NCBI RefSeq assembly: GCF_003515705.1
Contig: NZ_QWEH01000002.1
Location: 1 to 64,000 of the forward strand
DNA from: Oceanobacillus profundus
GTDB lineage: Bacteria > Bacillota > Bacilli > Bacillales > Amphibacillaceae
DNA: 64,000 bases
Direction: 5' to 3'
Shown: piece by piece, positions 52,704 to 61,229 of the stretch
How positions within the stretch are numbered: position 1 is the stretch's first letter
Layout of the letters: each line of letters starts with the position of its first letter
The notes under the pieces: model-generated
Databases searched by the model: none
Told to the model about the DNA's origin: nothing
Seen by the model: only the letters and a program-made list of their open reading frames with translations
Program-made: the position numbers and the translations under genes

Positions 52704-53516
52704 TTATTTGTTGTTTGTTACTTTGTTGTAGGCACCATGCATAACTGGGCCAACATATTCATTTAGCTTCCAACCATTAGCAATTGCTGCAGTAACAAAA
52801 TCCTTAGCAGCAAATACGGATTCCTTTACACTTTTGCCATTTGCTAGATTTGCTGTGATTGCTGCAGCAAATGTACATCCAGCTCCATGATTATATGTGG
52901 TATCGACTTTTTCTTTTTCAAGTATTTCAAAGTCTGTACCATCATAAAATAAATCAATCGCTTTTTCATGATCCAGCGCCTTGCCGCCTTTAATGACAAC
53001 ATTCTTGGCACCGAGCTCGTGGATTTTTAATGCAGCTTGTTTCATATCTTCAATTGATTTTAAGGGCTTAGTCTGTGCTAATTGACTAGCTTCAAATAAG
53101 TTAGGTGTTGTAACGAGTGCGCGCGGAAGAAGATATTCACGCATTGCGTCTGTATTTTCCGGCTGTAATACTTCATCTTCGCCTTTACAAACCATAACTG
53201 GATCTAGTACGAAATTATTAATTTTATATGCATCGATTTTTTCTGCACCAAGCTTAATGATATCAACCGATCCTAACATACCGGATTTCATCGCGTCTAC
53301 TCCGACGGATAGAATCGTGTCTAATTGTCTGTTTACAAGATCCAGGTCAATTGGTGTTACGTGATGATTCCATCCCTCTGGATTCATTGTAACGATGCAG
53401 GTTAATGCAGTCATACCATATACATCATGCTCCTGAAACGTTTTTAAATCAGCAGCGATACCTGCACCTCCACTTGTGTCCGAACCTGCAAGTGTTAACG
53501 TTTTTTTCATTGTCAT
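52704..53516 (-). CDS. pdxK: Pyridoxine/pyridoxal kinase PdxK (ThiD-like)
   Basis: 270 residues from ATG 53516, eight bases after AGAGGAGG. It phosphorylates vitamin B6 vitamers, and in some species hydroxymethylpyrimidine. LAGSDTSGGAGIAADLKTF, VLDPVMVCKGEDEVL and TTYNHGAGCTFAAA (anion hole, catalytic Cys) match B. subtilis PdxK rather than bifunctional ThiD. No thiamine genes are near. Monocistronic. Confidence 0.87.
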   Translation of the reverse strand: MTMKKTLTLAGSDTSGGAGIAADLKTFQEHDVYGMTALTCIVTMNPEGWNHHVTPIDLDLVNRQLDTILSVGVDAMKSGMLGSVDIIKLGAEKIDAYKINNFVLDPVMVCKGEDEVLQPENTDAMREYLLPRALVTTPNLFEASQLAQTKPLKSIEDMKQAALKIHELGAKNVVIKGGKALDHEKAIDLFYDGTDFEILEKEKVDTTYNHGAGCTFAAAITANLANGKSVKESVFAAKDFVTAAIANGWKLNEYVGPVMHGAYNKVTNNK

Positions 53517-53686
53517 TGATAGAACCTCCTCTAGAATGCTAATTTTTATTATAGCACTTTTGAAGGGTCTGTCACTAAACACATACTCATGGATTGTTAA
53601 AAATAACTTGACGTTTGGTGGTCTAAATCATATTAGTTTGATATGATTAATTCAGAAAATAAAAATAAAGGGAGAGAGGTTGTACG

Positions 53687-54211
53687 ATGGATGTTTTTCA
53701 AGCGATACAAGAAAGGCGCGAAATTACTGCGTATGTTAACCGTTGCATTCCGAATGAAGTACTAGAAAAAGTCGTGGATGCAGGTTATTATGCACCATCA
53801 GGAAATAATCTTCCGTCAAAGTCGTTAATTGTAGTAAGGAATCGTTCTACCTTGGACAGTCTTGCTGCAACAACACCTTATATGAAATGGTTAAAAGAGG
53901 CACAGGCGGCGATTGTCGTCACGGGAAAGCCCCAAATAAGTAAATACTGGCTGCAGGATGCATCAATTGCTTGTGCGTTTATTTGGCTCGAAGCAGTTGA
54001 GGTTGGGCTTGGTGCAGCGTTTGGAGCGGTTTATCATTCCGAGGATGAGAACGAATCCATCGTTAGGGAAAATCATGTGCGAAAGCTGCTTAGCATTCCG
54101 GAAGAACACCGTATTGTCGCTATTTTGGGAATGGGGTATCCTCAAGAAGCATTAAAACCGAAAAAACACCTAGCAAGAGAAGAAATTGTACATTATGATA
54201 CATTTAGCTAA
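53687..54211 (+). CDS. Nitroreductase-family protein
   Basis: 174 residues, an FMN-dependent NAD(P)H oxidoreductase. FQAIQERREITAY and APSGNNLPSKSLIVV are the N-terminal FMN contacts; DASIACAFIWLEAVEVGLGAAFG and ILGMGYPQE the rest. The usual RRS is RRE. It starts behind AAGGGAGAGAGG. Substrate unknown. Confidence 0.83.
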   Translation: MDVFQAIQERREITAYVNRCIPNEVLEKVVDAGYYAPSGNNLPSKSLIVVRNRSTLDSLAATTPYMKWLKEAQAAIVVTGKPQISKYWLQDASIACAFIWLEAVEVGLGAAFGAVYHSEDENESIVRENHVRKLLSIPEEHRIVAILGMGYPQEALKPKKHLAREEIVHYDTFS

Positions 54212-54272
54212 AATGCATGAAACTGTTCTCTAAACATAAGTTTGGACAACAGTTTCTTTGCTTAACATGCAA

Positions 54273-54536
54273 CTATGACTTCCCGTGATTTTGATCTTGA
54301 TATAGCATATCTATCTTTTTTTGCAAGTCTGTTATTTGCTGCTGCATCAATAGAATCTGCTGATCCATCTGTATCTTTTCCTGATTTACTTGTAGTTCCA
54401 CTTCTTTTTCCTGTTCGTATGTGATAAAGGAACCAATAACTGCCAAATTACTTCCAATGGTACTAATTAAACCACCTACTAGAATTAGCTTATCACCGAA
54501 ATTTGCAGGGAGGTCACGATATGAATTTCGCTCCAT
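54273..54536 (-). CDS. Hypothetical small membrane and coiled-coil protein
   Basis: 87 residues: one hydrophobic segment (KLILVGGLISTIGSNLAVIG) and a Gln-rich coiled coil (QVNQEKIQMDQQILLMQQQI, then DLQKKIDML). The ATG follows GAGGAGGTAATTAAG-type sequence. The helix plus coiled coil suggests a small membrane-bound scaffold. Unknown family. Confidence 0.6.
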   Translation of the reverse strand: MERNSYRDLPANFGDKLILVGGLISTIGSNLAVIGSFITYEQEKEVELQVNQEKIQMDQQILLMQQQITDLQKKIDMLYQDQNHGKS

Positions 54537-54642
54537 CTTAATTACCTCCTCAGAATTAAGTTATGTAATAGCGTATGTTTTGTTCGCTTATCCTGCCCAT
54601 CATTTTGAAAGTTATGATGTTCTTTTCATGTGGTTCAAATGC

Positions 54643-54671
54643 TTGTTTTCTAGATATATCCCTGTTATAAT
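54643..54671 (+). promoter_or_regulatory. Sigma-A promoter of dapA
   Basis: TTGTTT, 17-nt spacer, TATAAT. The start would be ~54678, ~35 nt before the lysine aptamer. Confidence 0.7.
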
Positions 54672-54712
54672 ACACATAATAATTAAATACTTTCTTATTT
54701 TAGATTTGTAAA

Positions 54713-54889
54713 GTAAGGGTAGAGGTGCAAAGACCATTAATACTTACATGGAGGAGAATGAGCTCTGAAGAAATGTGAGGAAAGGGGGATTTGCCGAAGT
54801 GGAAGAAGACTCATCTTCTGAAGCTGGGCCTGTTATCAAATAGATACGGGACTGTCATATAGGAAACTATATGGAGGGCTATCAAGCTT
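54713..54889 (+). promoter_or_regulatory. Lysine riboswitch (L-box)
   Basis: Conserved L-box landmarks in order: GTAGAGGTGCAAAG, GGAAAGGGGGATTTGCCGAAG, GGGCCTGTT, GGGACTGTCAT and GGGCTATC. It is followed by a terminator and dapA, the expected arrangement for shutting off synthesis when lysine is abundant. Confidence 0.92.
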
Positions 54890-54912
54890 AGAACGGTAAA
54901 TAATGTTCTATA

Positions 54913-54946
54913 AGCGGCAGCGAGCTCTCTCTCGTTGCTGCTTTTT
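54913..54946 (+). terminator. Riboswitch-controlled terminator before dapA
   Basis: AGCGGCAGCGAG and CTCGTTGCTGCT form a 12-bp stem, then TTTTTAATTT, 52 nt before the ATG. Confidence 0.88.
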
Positions 54947-54997
54947 AATTTGGTCCTAAAGCATCAATAAAATATTGGATGAAAAGGGTGTATTGAT

Positions 54998-55891
54998 ATG
55001 AATTTTGGTAATGTATTAACAGCAATGGTTACTCCGTTTAATGAGGCGGGAGAAATTGATTTTGAACGAACAAAGGGGTTAGTTAATTACTTGATAGCAA
55101 ACGGTACAGAAGGTTTAGTTGTTGCTGGGACAACGGGGGAATCACCAACACTTTCTAATAATGAAAAAGTGAAGTTATTTCAAACAGTTGTAGAAGAAGT
55201 AAATGGAAGGATTCCTGTTATTGCGGGAACTGGTACGAATAATACAAGAGCATCTATTGAATTAACGAAAGAGGCAGCGGCTACAGGTGTTGACGGGATT
55301 ATGCTTGTTGTTCCTTACTATAATAAACCGTCACAAGAAGGCATGTATCAGCATTTTAAATCGATTGCAGAAAGTACAGCACTTCCTGTCATGCTTTATA
55401 ATATTCCAGGTAGAAGTGTGGTAAACATGGAATTAGAAACGATTGTTCGACTTTCTAGAATCCCAAACATTGTTTCACTAAAAGAAGCTAGTGGGGATTT
55501 AGATAAGGTTTCGGAGATTATAAGCCATACTTCTGATAATTTTACTGTTTACAGCGGGGATGATAGCCTGACATTGCCGACACTTGCTGTAGGTGGAACT
55601 GGGGTTATTTCTGTAGCATCACACATATTAGGTAATGAGATGCAAGAGATGGTAAAGCTTTTTCAGAATGGTGATGTAGCTAATGCCAGTGCTATACACC
55701 GACATATTTTGCCAGTAATGAAAGCATTGTTTTCAGCTCCAAGCCCTACCCCAGTAAAAGAAGCACTGAACCATATTGGAGTACCAGTTGGTGGTGTTCG
55801 TCTACCACTTGTACCATTGACGGAGTCAGAAAGAGCGTCTATTTGTAAACTAGTAGCGGCCTATGAAGTGAAAAACGCAATCGGATATTAA
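54998..55891 (+). CDS. dapA: 4-hydroxy-tetrahydrodipicolinate synthase
   Basis: 297 residues, full length. It condenses pyruvate and aspartate semialdehyde in the lysine and dipicolinate route. The Schiff-base Lys is in VSLKEASGD (~161), Tyr in YNIPGRS (~133) and GTTGESPTLS holds the substrate Thr pair. It is alone under a lysine riboswitch, without asd, dapG or spoVF genes nearby. In spore formers it also feeds spore dipicolinic acid. Confidence 0.95.
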   Translation: MNFGNVLTAMVTPFNEAGEIDFERTKGLVNYLIANGTEGLVVAGTTGESPTLSNNEKVKLFQTVVEEVNGRIPVIAGTGTNNTRASIELTKEAAATGVDGIMLVVPYYNKPSQEGMYQHFKSIAESTALPVMLYNIPGRSVVNMELETIVRLSRIPNIVSLKEASGDLDKVSEIISHTSDNFTVYSGDDSLTLPTLAVGGTGVISVASHILGNEMQEMVKLFQNGDVANASAIHRHILPVMKALFSAPSPTPVKEALNHIGVPVGGVRLPLVPLTESERASICKLVAAYEVKNAIGY

Positions 55892-55899
55892 GTTAGAGA

Positions 55900-55933
55900 A
55901 AAGGAGTAAGCAGTGAAGCTTATTCCTTTTTTT
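55900..55933 (+). terminator. Rho-independent terminator of dapA
   Basis: AAAGGAGTAAGC and GCTTATTCCTTT form a 12-bp stem around AGTGAA, then TTTT. Confidence 0.9.
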
Positions 55934-55934
55934 G

Positions 55935-56210
55935 ATACCAGGGAATGCTGTGGATAAATACCTTATGACACGATAACGAAGACTTACCGACTTGGGAAGA
56001 CATAGATTAGTAGCACTTATACCCTGGAGTGAATCACCTGCGCAGGAATGTTCGATAAGTCGAACCTACTCCAAAATATGGGGCGCAGTCCGTACATCAG
56101 CGTCAACTTACCAAATATGAAGTCTGACGAAAGCCATTAAAAAATTAACCTCTCTAGACGTATCCATGTATAATAAATTAAGTGGATTAAGTAGCTAACC
56201 TTTAATAAAG
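55935..56210. other. GC-richer non-coding stretch
   Basis: About 275 nt between the dapA terminator and the next gene, richer in G and C than nearby gaps, with short inverted repeats (TTCGATAAGTCGAA at ~56050; CCTGCGCAGG at ~56037). No open frame and no known RNA is recognised. It may be a decayed element or structured RNA. Confidence 0.3.
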
Positions 56211-56222
56211 TGAGGAATGCAA

Positions 56223-56657
56223 ATGAATCGAAAAATTCTCGTATCGTATGATGGTTCAAATCGTAGTAAAAAGGCGATTAAAGAGGCAAAGAATCAGGCG
56301 TCAATTACAGAAAAAGCAGAAGTACATGTTATTTCTGTTGTGACACCGGGAATTAAAAGTAACGAGACAGCTATTGCAGGCAACATATCCATGGCAGATG
56401 CAGAATTTCTTTTACCGGAACTACATCAAATCAAGAAGGAAATGGAAGCATCAGGAATTGTTACGATAACGGAAATTCGGACGGACTTTTCACAGCGTAA
56501 CCCGGGGAGAGCGATTTGTGAATATGCTTTAGCTAACGAAATAGATTTGATCATTGTAGGCAATCGGGGGCTTAGTAATATAAAAAGTCTTCTGTTAGGT
56601 AGTGTGAGCAATACGATTGTACAGAACGCCAAGTGCCCTGTTTTGATTGTTAAATAG
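56223..56657 (+). CDS. Universal stress protein (UspA family)
   Basis: 144 residues from ATG 56223, seven bases after GTGAGGA; ATG 56217 is too close. NRKILVSYDGSNRSKKAI opens the fold; IIVGNRGLSNIKSLLLGSVSNTIV is the nucleotide-binding loop. It is the second Usp in the window. It is 24 nt before a YdbC-like gene. Confidence 0.87.
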   Translation: MNRKILVSYDGSNRSKKAIKEAKNQASITEKAEVHVISVVTPGIKSNETAIAGNISMADAEFLLPELHQIKKEMEASGIVTITEIRTDFSQRNPGRAICEYALANEIDLIIVGNRGLSNIKSLLLGSVSNTIVQNAKCPVLIVK

Positions 56658-56681
56658 AATGAAGCATAAAGGAGTATGAAT

Positions 56682-56912
56682 ATGGCTGAATTAAATTATA
56701 AAATTGTAGAAACAATTGCTGTTATTTCGGAGTCGCCAAAAGGATGGACAAAGGAATTGAATGTGATCAGCTGGAATGGTCGCCCACCAAAATATGATTT
56801 ACGAGACTGGGCACCTGGTAAGGAAAAGATGGGTAAAGGTGTTACTTTAACAGAAGAAGAGATTGTCCAATTGAAGAAAGCATTGGCAAATTTAAACGCG
56901 CTTTCGGAATAG
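56682..56912 (+). CDS. YdbC/PC4-like single-stranded-DNA-binding protein
   Basis: 76 residues from ATG 56682 behind AAAGGAG. WTKELNVISWNGRPPKYDLRDWAPGKEKMGKG is the PC4-like beta-rich core and TLTEEEIVQLKKALANL the helix, as in bacterial YdbC. Such proteins bind single-stranded nucleic acid, role in repair or transcription unclear. It shares a transcript with the Usp gene. Confidence 0.8.
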   Translation: MAELNYKIVETIAVISESPKGWTKELNVISWNGRPPKYDLRDWAPGKEKMGKGVTLTEEEIVQLKKALANLNALSE

Positions 56913-56997
56913 AACGATTATCTAAATCACTGACTTTGGGAGATGGCTGATGATTTGGATAAATTGTAATAAAGACAAATGAAAAGTGGGAGATAAA

Positions 56998-57384
56998 ATG
57001 AGAGAAATCGTTATTACTCTTGCGGAAATTGTAAATAATATTCATGACATCCTTACAGACATGTTCGGTCTACATATGACAGATAAAGAACTCCATTTTT
57101 GGATTATGGGCTTTATGGGAATGACGATTTTCTTCTTTGTCTATATCTTTTTCAAGCTATTGGAAAAGCTTAAATGGAGTACGACGATATTTTCCTTTAT
57201 CTATACGTTCACCATTATGGTTGTTATCGTTTTTGCAATTGAATTGCAGCAAGCAATTACGAATCGGGGAAACATGGAGTTTGCAGATGCAGTAATGGGA
57301 CTATGGGGCTTTTTTGTCATGTTTTTCATTTATGCTGTAATTGCATGCGTTATTTACTTTGCTATAAAATTTATTAAGAAGTAG
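56998..57384 (+). CDS. Hypothetical membrane protein
   Basis: 128 residues from ATG 56998 behind GGGAGATAAA. Three membrane helices (WIMGFMGMTIFFFVYIFF, FSFIYTFTIMVVIVFAI and GFFVMFFIYAVIACVIYF). An amphipathic N-terminal helix precedes them. Bacillus genomes have similar small proteins of unknown role. Ends at a strong terminator. Confidence 0.65.
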   Translation: MREIVITLAEIVNNIHDILTDMFGLHMTDKELHFWIMGFMGMTIFFFVYIFFKLLEKLKWSTTIFSFIYTFTIMVVIVFAIELQQAITNRGNMEFADAVMGLWGFFVMFFIYAVIACVIYFAIKFIKK

Positions 57385-57387
57385 CTG

Positions 57388-57439
57388 ACTGCCCAACAAA
57401 GTGAGACTATGCGATCGCTCGTTTTGTTGGGCAGTTTTT
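57388..57439 (+). terminator. Rho-independent terminator
   Basis: ACTGCCCAACAAA and TTTTGTTGGGCAGT form a 13-bp stem, then TTTT. Confidence 0.88.
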
Positions 57440-57550
57440 ACGTGAATTCTACTTCCTCTTTTGGAGACGGTGAAAATTCTCTAACGTAAGGAGCAAGGTT
57501 AATTTTATCACCCTTAAAATCGACAACTATGTTAACACCCTAGCTATCCG

Positions 57551-57599
57551 TTTACTTCGGTATTTTAAATCATGTATACTTATGTGAAGATGTTCACTA
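57551..57599 (+). promoter_or_regulatory. cydDC promoter with Rex-like operator
   Basis: TTTACT, 18-nt spacer, TATACT (57575-57580). Directly after it, ATGTGAAGATGTTCACTA (57582-57599) keeps the full inner palindrome GTGAA-N4-TTCAC of the Rex site, matching 12 of 14 fixed bases. Binding there would block transcription start. Confidence 0.65.
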
Positions 57600-57626
57600 A
57601 AATAGCTTTCGTTAGGGGGAGAATCA

Positions 57627-59360
57627 ATGAATAGATTGAAGAATATAGCAGCAGAACAGAAAGGAAAGCTCATACTTTTTATTGTGCTTGCGATTCTTTC
57701 TGCGTTTGCTATTATCGGTCAAGGTTATTTATTTGTGATAATCATTGATCGTATTTTCCTAAAAGGCTATTCATTTTCAGAAATTAGCCCGTTAATTATA
57801 GGCTTAGTCGTAGCGCTTTTTTTACGGACAGGACTAAATTATTTGAATGGAAGAGCAGGAGCAAGAATGGCTACTCTTGCTAAAAGAGAGCTGCGCAGGC
57901 TGTTTGTACATACATTTTCAAGAAATTCAATGCAAGCTTCATTGGAAGGACAGTCTGGCCAAAAGGTTGGGCTCCTATTGGATACGGTTGATGAAATAGA
58001 TTCTTATTTTAGCAGCTATATTCCACAAATTATTCAATCAACGATTGTACCGCTTTTCATCCTTGTTGTTATTTTAATGGAACATATGGCAACAGGAATT
58101 ATTATCCTAGTTACCGCACCATTTATTCCTATATTTATGATAATTATTGGCTTTAATACGAAAGACAAATCCGAACAGCAGCTAGATAAGATGAATGCGT
58201 TCTCCGGTACGTTTCTTGATACGCTGCAAGGGTTAACAACATTGAAATTATTTGGACGGTCTAAAGAGCAGGAGAAAACCATTCAAAAAAGCAGCTTAGA
58301 TTTCCGTGATGCAACGATGGAAGTGCTTAAAATTGCATTTACGAATTCTCTGGCTTTAGAGTTTATTTCCATGCTAAGCATCGGGCTTATCGCGTTAGAA
58401 GTTGCTGTTCGAATGATTATTTTTCAAGATATCACGTTTTTTACTGGCTTTTTAATGCTTATTCTTGCTCCAGAGTTTTACACGAAATTAAAGGAGCTAG
58501 GAAATTCATTTCATACGGGACGGACGAGCATGGCGGCAGCGAATAAATTAGATATAGAGCTTTCTGCACTCGAAAATGATGAGACACGATGGGGAGAACT
58601 ACCCTTGGCGAAAAATAAGCCAGTCCATATTAAAGTGAATGATGCAGGATTTTCTTACAAGGAAGGCGGTTTTGCATTAAAGCATATTAATTTAGAACTC
58701 GAAGCTTTTGAGCAGATTGCGATTATCGGAAAAACGGGATCAGGAAAAACGACATTATTGCATATGTTAGCAGGACTAGTCCCGCTAACGGAGGGAATGA
58801 TTCAAGTAAATGAAACTTCCTTAAAGCAATACAGAGAGAAGGATTGGTTTGACCAATTAAGTTATATTTCACAGAATCCGTATATATTCTCAGGTACGAT
58901 TGCAGAGAATATTGCAATTGGTTCTACAAAAAGCGCATATCAAGAAGAAATTATCAAAGCAGCTGAAAAGGCAGGGATTAATGATTTAGTGGATTCGCTT
59001 GAACATGGATATGACACGTTAATCGGTGAAGGAGGAAGAGGCCTTTCTGGTGGGGAGAAACAGCGAATAGCGCTAGCCAGAGCATTTCTCAAACGCCCAT
59101 CTGTCATTCTTTTTGATGAGCCGACGACAGGGCTGGATTTGCAAACGGAACAAATTCTTCAGAAATCAATGGAGGAACTAGGAAAACATTCGACAGTTAT
59201 TACGGTTGCTCACCGCCTTCATACGATTCAAAAGGCTGATAAAATCGTCCTTTTAGATAACGGTGAAATTAAGGCAGCAGGAACACATGATGAGTTACTA
59301 ACAACGGTAGAAGCCTATCGGAATATGGTGACTGTACAGCAGGGAGGGATGACTAAATGA
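57627..59360 (+). CDS. cydD: Thiol reductant ABC exporter subunit CydD
   Basis: 577 residues: six membrane helices (~15-310), then an ATPase with Walker A GKTGSGKTT (~368), signature LSGGEKQR (~472) and ILFDEPTTGLD. CydDC exports cysteine and glutathione-type thiols and is needed to assemble cytochrome bd. It overlaps cydC by four bases. The start follows GTTAGGGGGAGAATCA. It converges with cydAB, which shows its partner. Confidence 0.93.
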   Translation: MNRLKNIAAEQKGKLILFIVLAILSAFAIIGQGYLFVIIIDRIFLKGYSFSEISPLIIGLVVALFLRTGLNYLNGRAGARMATLAKRELRRLFVHTFSRNSMQASLEGQSGQKVGLLLDTVDEIDSYFSSYIPQIIQSTIVPLFILVVILMEHMATGIIILVTAPFIPIFMIIIGFNTKDKSEQQLDKMNAFSGTFLDTLQGLTTLKLFGRSKEQEKTIQKSSLDFRDATMEVLKIAFTNSLALEFISMLSIGLIALEVAVRMIIFQDITFFTGFLMLILAPEFYTKLKELGNSFHTGRTSMAAANKLDIELSALENDETRWGELPLAKNKPVHIKVNDAGFSYKEGGFALKHINLELEAFEQIAIIGKTGSGKTTLLHMLAGLVPLTEGMIQVNETSLKQYREKDWFDQLSYISQNPYIFSGTIAENIAIGSTKSAYQEEIIKAAEKAGINDLVDSLEHGYDTLIGEGGRGLSGGEKQRIALARAFLKRPSVILFDEPTTGLDLQTEQILQKSMEELGKHSTVITVAHRLHTIQKADKIVLLDNGEIKAAGTHDELLTTVEAYRNMVTVQQGGMTK

Positions 59361-61078
59361 AGGGATTACGTTCTGTCATCAAGATCGTGTTGCAGGAAAA
59401 AAAAGATGTCATTTTTTCAATTGCTTGTGGATTTCTAGCTGGAGTAACTGCCGTCGGGCTATTCTCATCGAGTGGTTATTTAATTTCCAAGGCAGCCTTA
59501 GTGCCACCGATCTATTCCTTGATGGTACTTGTTGCGATCGTTAAGCTACTCGGAATAATATCGGCATTAAGTCGATATGGTGAAAGATATTTTTCACATC
59601 GAGCGACTTTTACAATGCTAAGTAATTTGCGTGTTTCGTTTTATAAAAAAATGGAGCCACTCGCACCAACTATTTTTCAAAGTCATCGCAGTGGAGACTT
59701 ACTAGCAAGAATCGTTGGCGATGTAGAATCGCTGCAAAATTACTTTTTACGTGTTTTTTACCCACCGATAGTGCTTGTTCTTGTATTTCTTGTTACCATT
59801 CTTTTCACGGCTTATTTTTCCATTGAAGCAGCCTTGCTTCTGCTACTTGGATTATTATTAACCACTTTGGTTGTTCCGTTAGTCATCGGCATGAAGCAAC
59901 GGAAAATCGATTATCGTGTTAGGAGTGAGCGAGGCAATTTATCAACGGAAGTAACAGAATTCCTGTACGGGTTTCGTGATTTAAAAATATATCAGCAAGT
60001 AGATGACAAAGAGGAAGCATTATTAAAATCAGCTGATACGTATTTGTTGGAGCAGGAGCGGGAAAATGTGCATCGTTTATTTAGTGAATCGGCAAATACG
60101 TTTCTATCCCTACTTGTTTCCGTATCCGTGCTAACGGTAAGTGCATATTTTGTATCCGTACAGCAGCTAGATGGTTTGTTTCTTGCCATGCTTGTGATGA
60201 TATCCTTAACACTGTTTGAAAATACTTCTCCGATGGCGGCTTTTCCAAGCTATCTTCAAGAAAGTCGTCAGGCAGTAACAAGGCTAGATGAGGTAATGGA
60301 GAGGAAAGGAAATGAGGATGATTCGTTCGAAACGCTGCAAATTAAACGGGCTCCTTCCATTACTTTTCATGATGTGTCCTTTGCTTTTCCGACAGAATCA
60401 CGTGATACATTAAAAGATCTAACGTTTCATTTACCTGCTGGTTCAAAAACGGCAATTGTCGGTCCAAGTGGGTCCGGGAAGTCTACCATTATGCAGCTTT
60501 TACTGAAATTATACCAGGTACGAGATGGTGCTATTTCACTTAATGATCAATCGGTAGCCGATCTAAAAGCTGAGAGCATTTGGGAGCATGCGAATGTTAT
60601 GCTTCAGTCGAACCATTTTTTCTATGGAACAATTCGAGATAACTTAGCGATTTCTCAGGATGGATTAGCTGACAGAGAGATGGAAGACATTCTTTTTCAC
60701 GTACAGTTAAATCATTTTGGATTGGATGATCAAGTTTTAGAAAAGGGAGAGAATCTTTCAGGCGGCGAAAAGCAGCGATTAGCACTGGCGCGAATACTGC
60801 TAAAACAAGCACCATTATGGCTGCTGGATGAACCAACCTCGTCCATCGATGCATTAACAGAGGAACAGCTATATAAACGGCTATTTGAAGTAGCTGAAAA
60901 TGATACAGTCGTTTTAATTAGTCACCGTTTAACAGGGCTTGAGAAAATGGATCAAATTATTGTCATGGATCAAGGGGAAATTGCAGAAGCTGGCACCTTT
61001 GAAGAATTGATGAAAAGTAAAGGTTATTTTTATCAAATGAAGAAAATCGAACAAAGTGTCTTTTTGGCAGATCTGTAA
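59357..61078 (+). CDS. cydC: Thiol reductant ABC exporter subunit CydC
   Basis: 573 residues with the same layout: six helices, Walker A GPSGSGKST (~369), signature LSGGEKQR (~467), WLLDEPTSSID. The start ATG overlaps the cydD stop (ATGA) behind GGGAGGGATGACTAA, so expression is coupled. It is the other half of the heterodimer. Confidence 0.93.
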   Translation: MKGLRSVIKIVLQEKKDVIFSIACGFLAGVTAVGLFSSSGYLISKAALVPPIYSLMVLVAIVKLLGIISALSRYGERYFSHRATFTMLSNLRVSFYKKMEPLAPTIFQSHRSGDLLARIVGDVESLQNYFLRVFYPPIVLVLVFLVTILFTAYFSIEAALLLLLGLLLTTLVVPLVIGMKQRKIDYRVRSERGNLSTEVTEFLYGFRDLKIYQQVDDKEEALLKSADTYLLEQERENVHRLFSESANTFLSLLVSVSVLTVSAYFVSVQQLDGLFLAMLVMISLTLFENTSPMAAFPSYLQESRQAVTRLDEVMERKGNEDDSFETLQIKRAPSITFHDVSFAFPTESRDTLKDLTFHLPAGSKTAIVGPSGSGKSTIMQLLLKLYQVRDGAISLNDQSVADLKAESIWEHANVMLQSNHFFYGTIRDNLAISQDGLADREMEDILFHVQLNHFGLDDQVLEKGENLSGGEKQRLALARILLKQAPLWLLDEPTSSIDALTEEQLYKRLFEVAENDTVVLISHRLTGLEKMDQIIVMDQGEIAEAGTFEELMKSKGYFYQMKKIEQSVFLADL

Positions 61079-61082
61079 AAAG

Positions 61083-61126
61083 AAAAAGAAGCTGACAGAG
61101 AAGATTAGTCCTCGTCAGCTTCTTTT
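61083..61126. terminator. Bidirectional terminator between cydDC and cydABS
   Basis: AAAAGAAGCTGAC and GTCAGCTTCTTTT form a 13-bp perfect stem. It overlaps the last eight codons of cydS. Confidence 0.9.
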
Positions 61127-61224
61127 GTTACAGGTTTATCCTTACCGGCTCCCCAAAATGCAACCGCAATCGCAATTAGAATAATGAGAATGGGAGCGAC
61201 AAAGATTAGAAAATCATGAAACAT
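61105..61224 (-). CDS. cydS: Cytochrome bd small subunit CydS
   Basis: 39 residues, one helix: FHDFLIFVAPILIILIAIA, then VAFWGAGKDKPVTKEADED. Size, single helix with the FW end and the place right after cydB match CydS of the Geobacillus bd oxidase, which lies along the CydA heme region. AAGGAGTGAGCTAA stands before the ATG at 61224. The gene is easily missed. Its 3' end lies in the shared terminator. Confidence 0.75.
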   Translation of the reverse strand: MFHDFLIFVAPILIILIAIAVAFWGAGKDKPVTKEADED

Positions 61225-61229
61225 TTAGC

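Noticed and set aside
59992-60854. Minus-strand frames inside cydC
   Set aside because: They are shadows of the cydC coding sequence with no ribosome binding sites.
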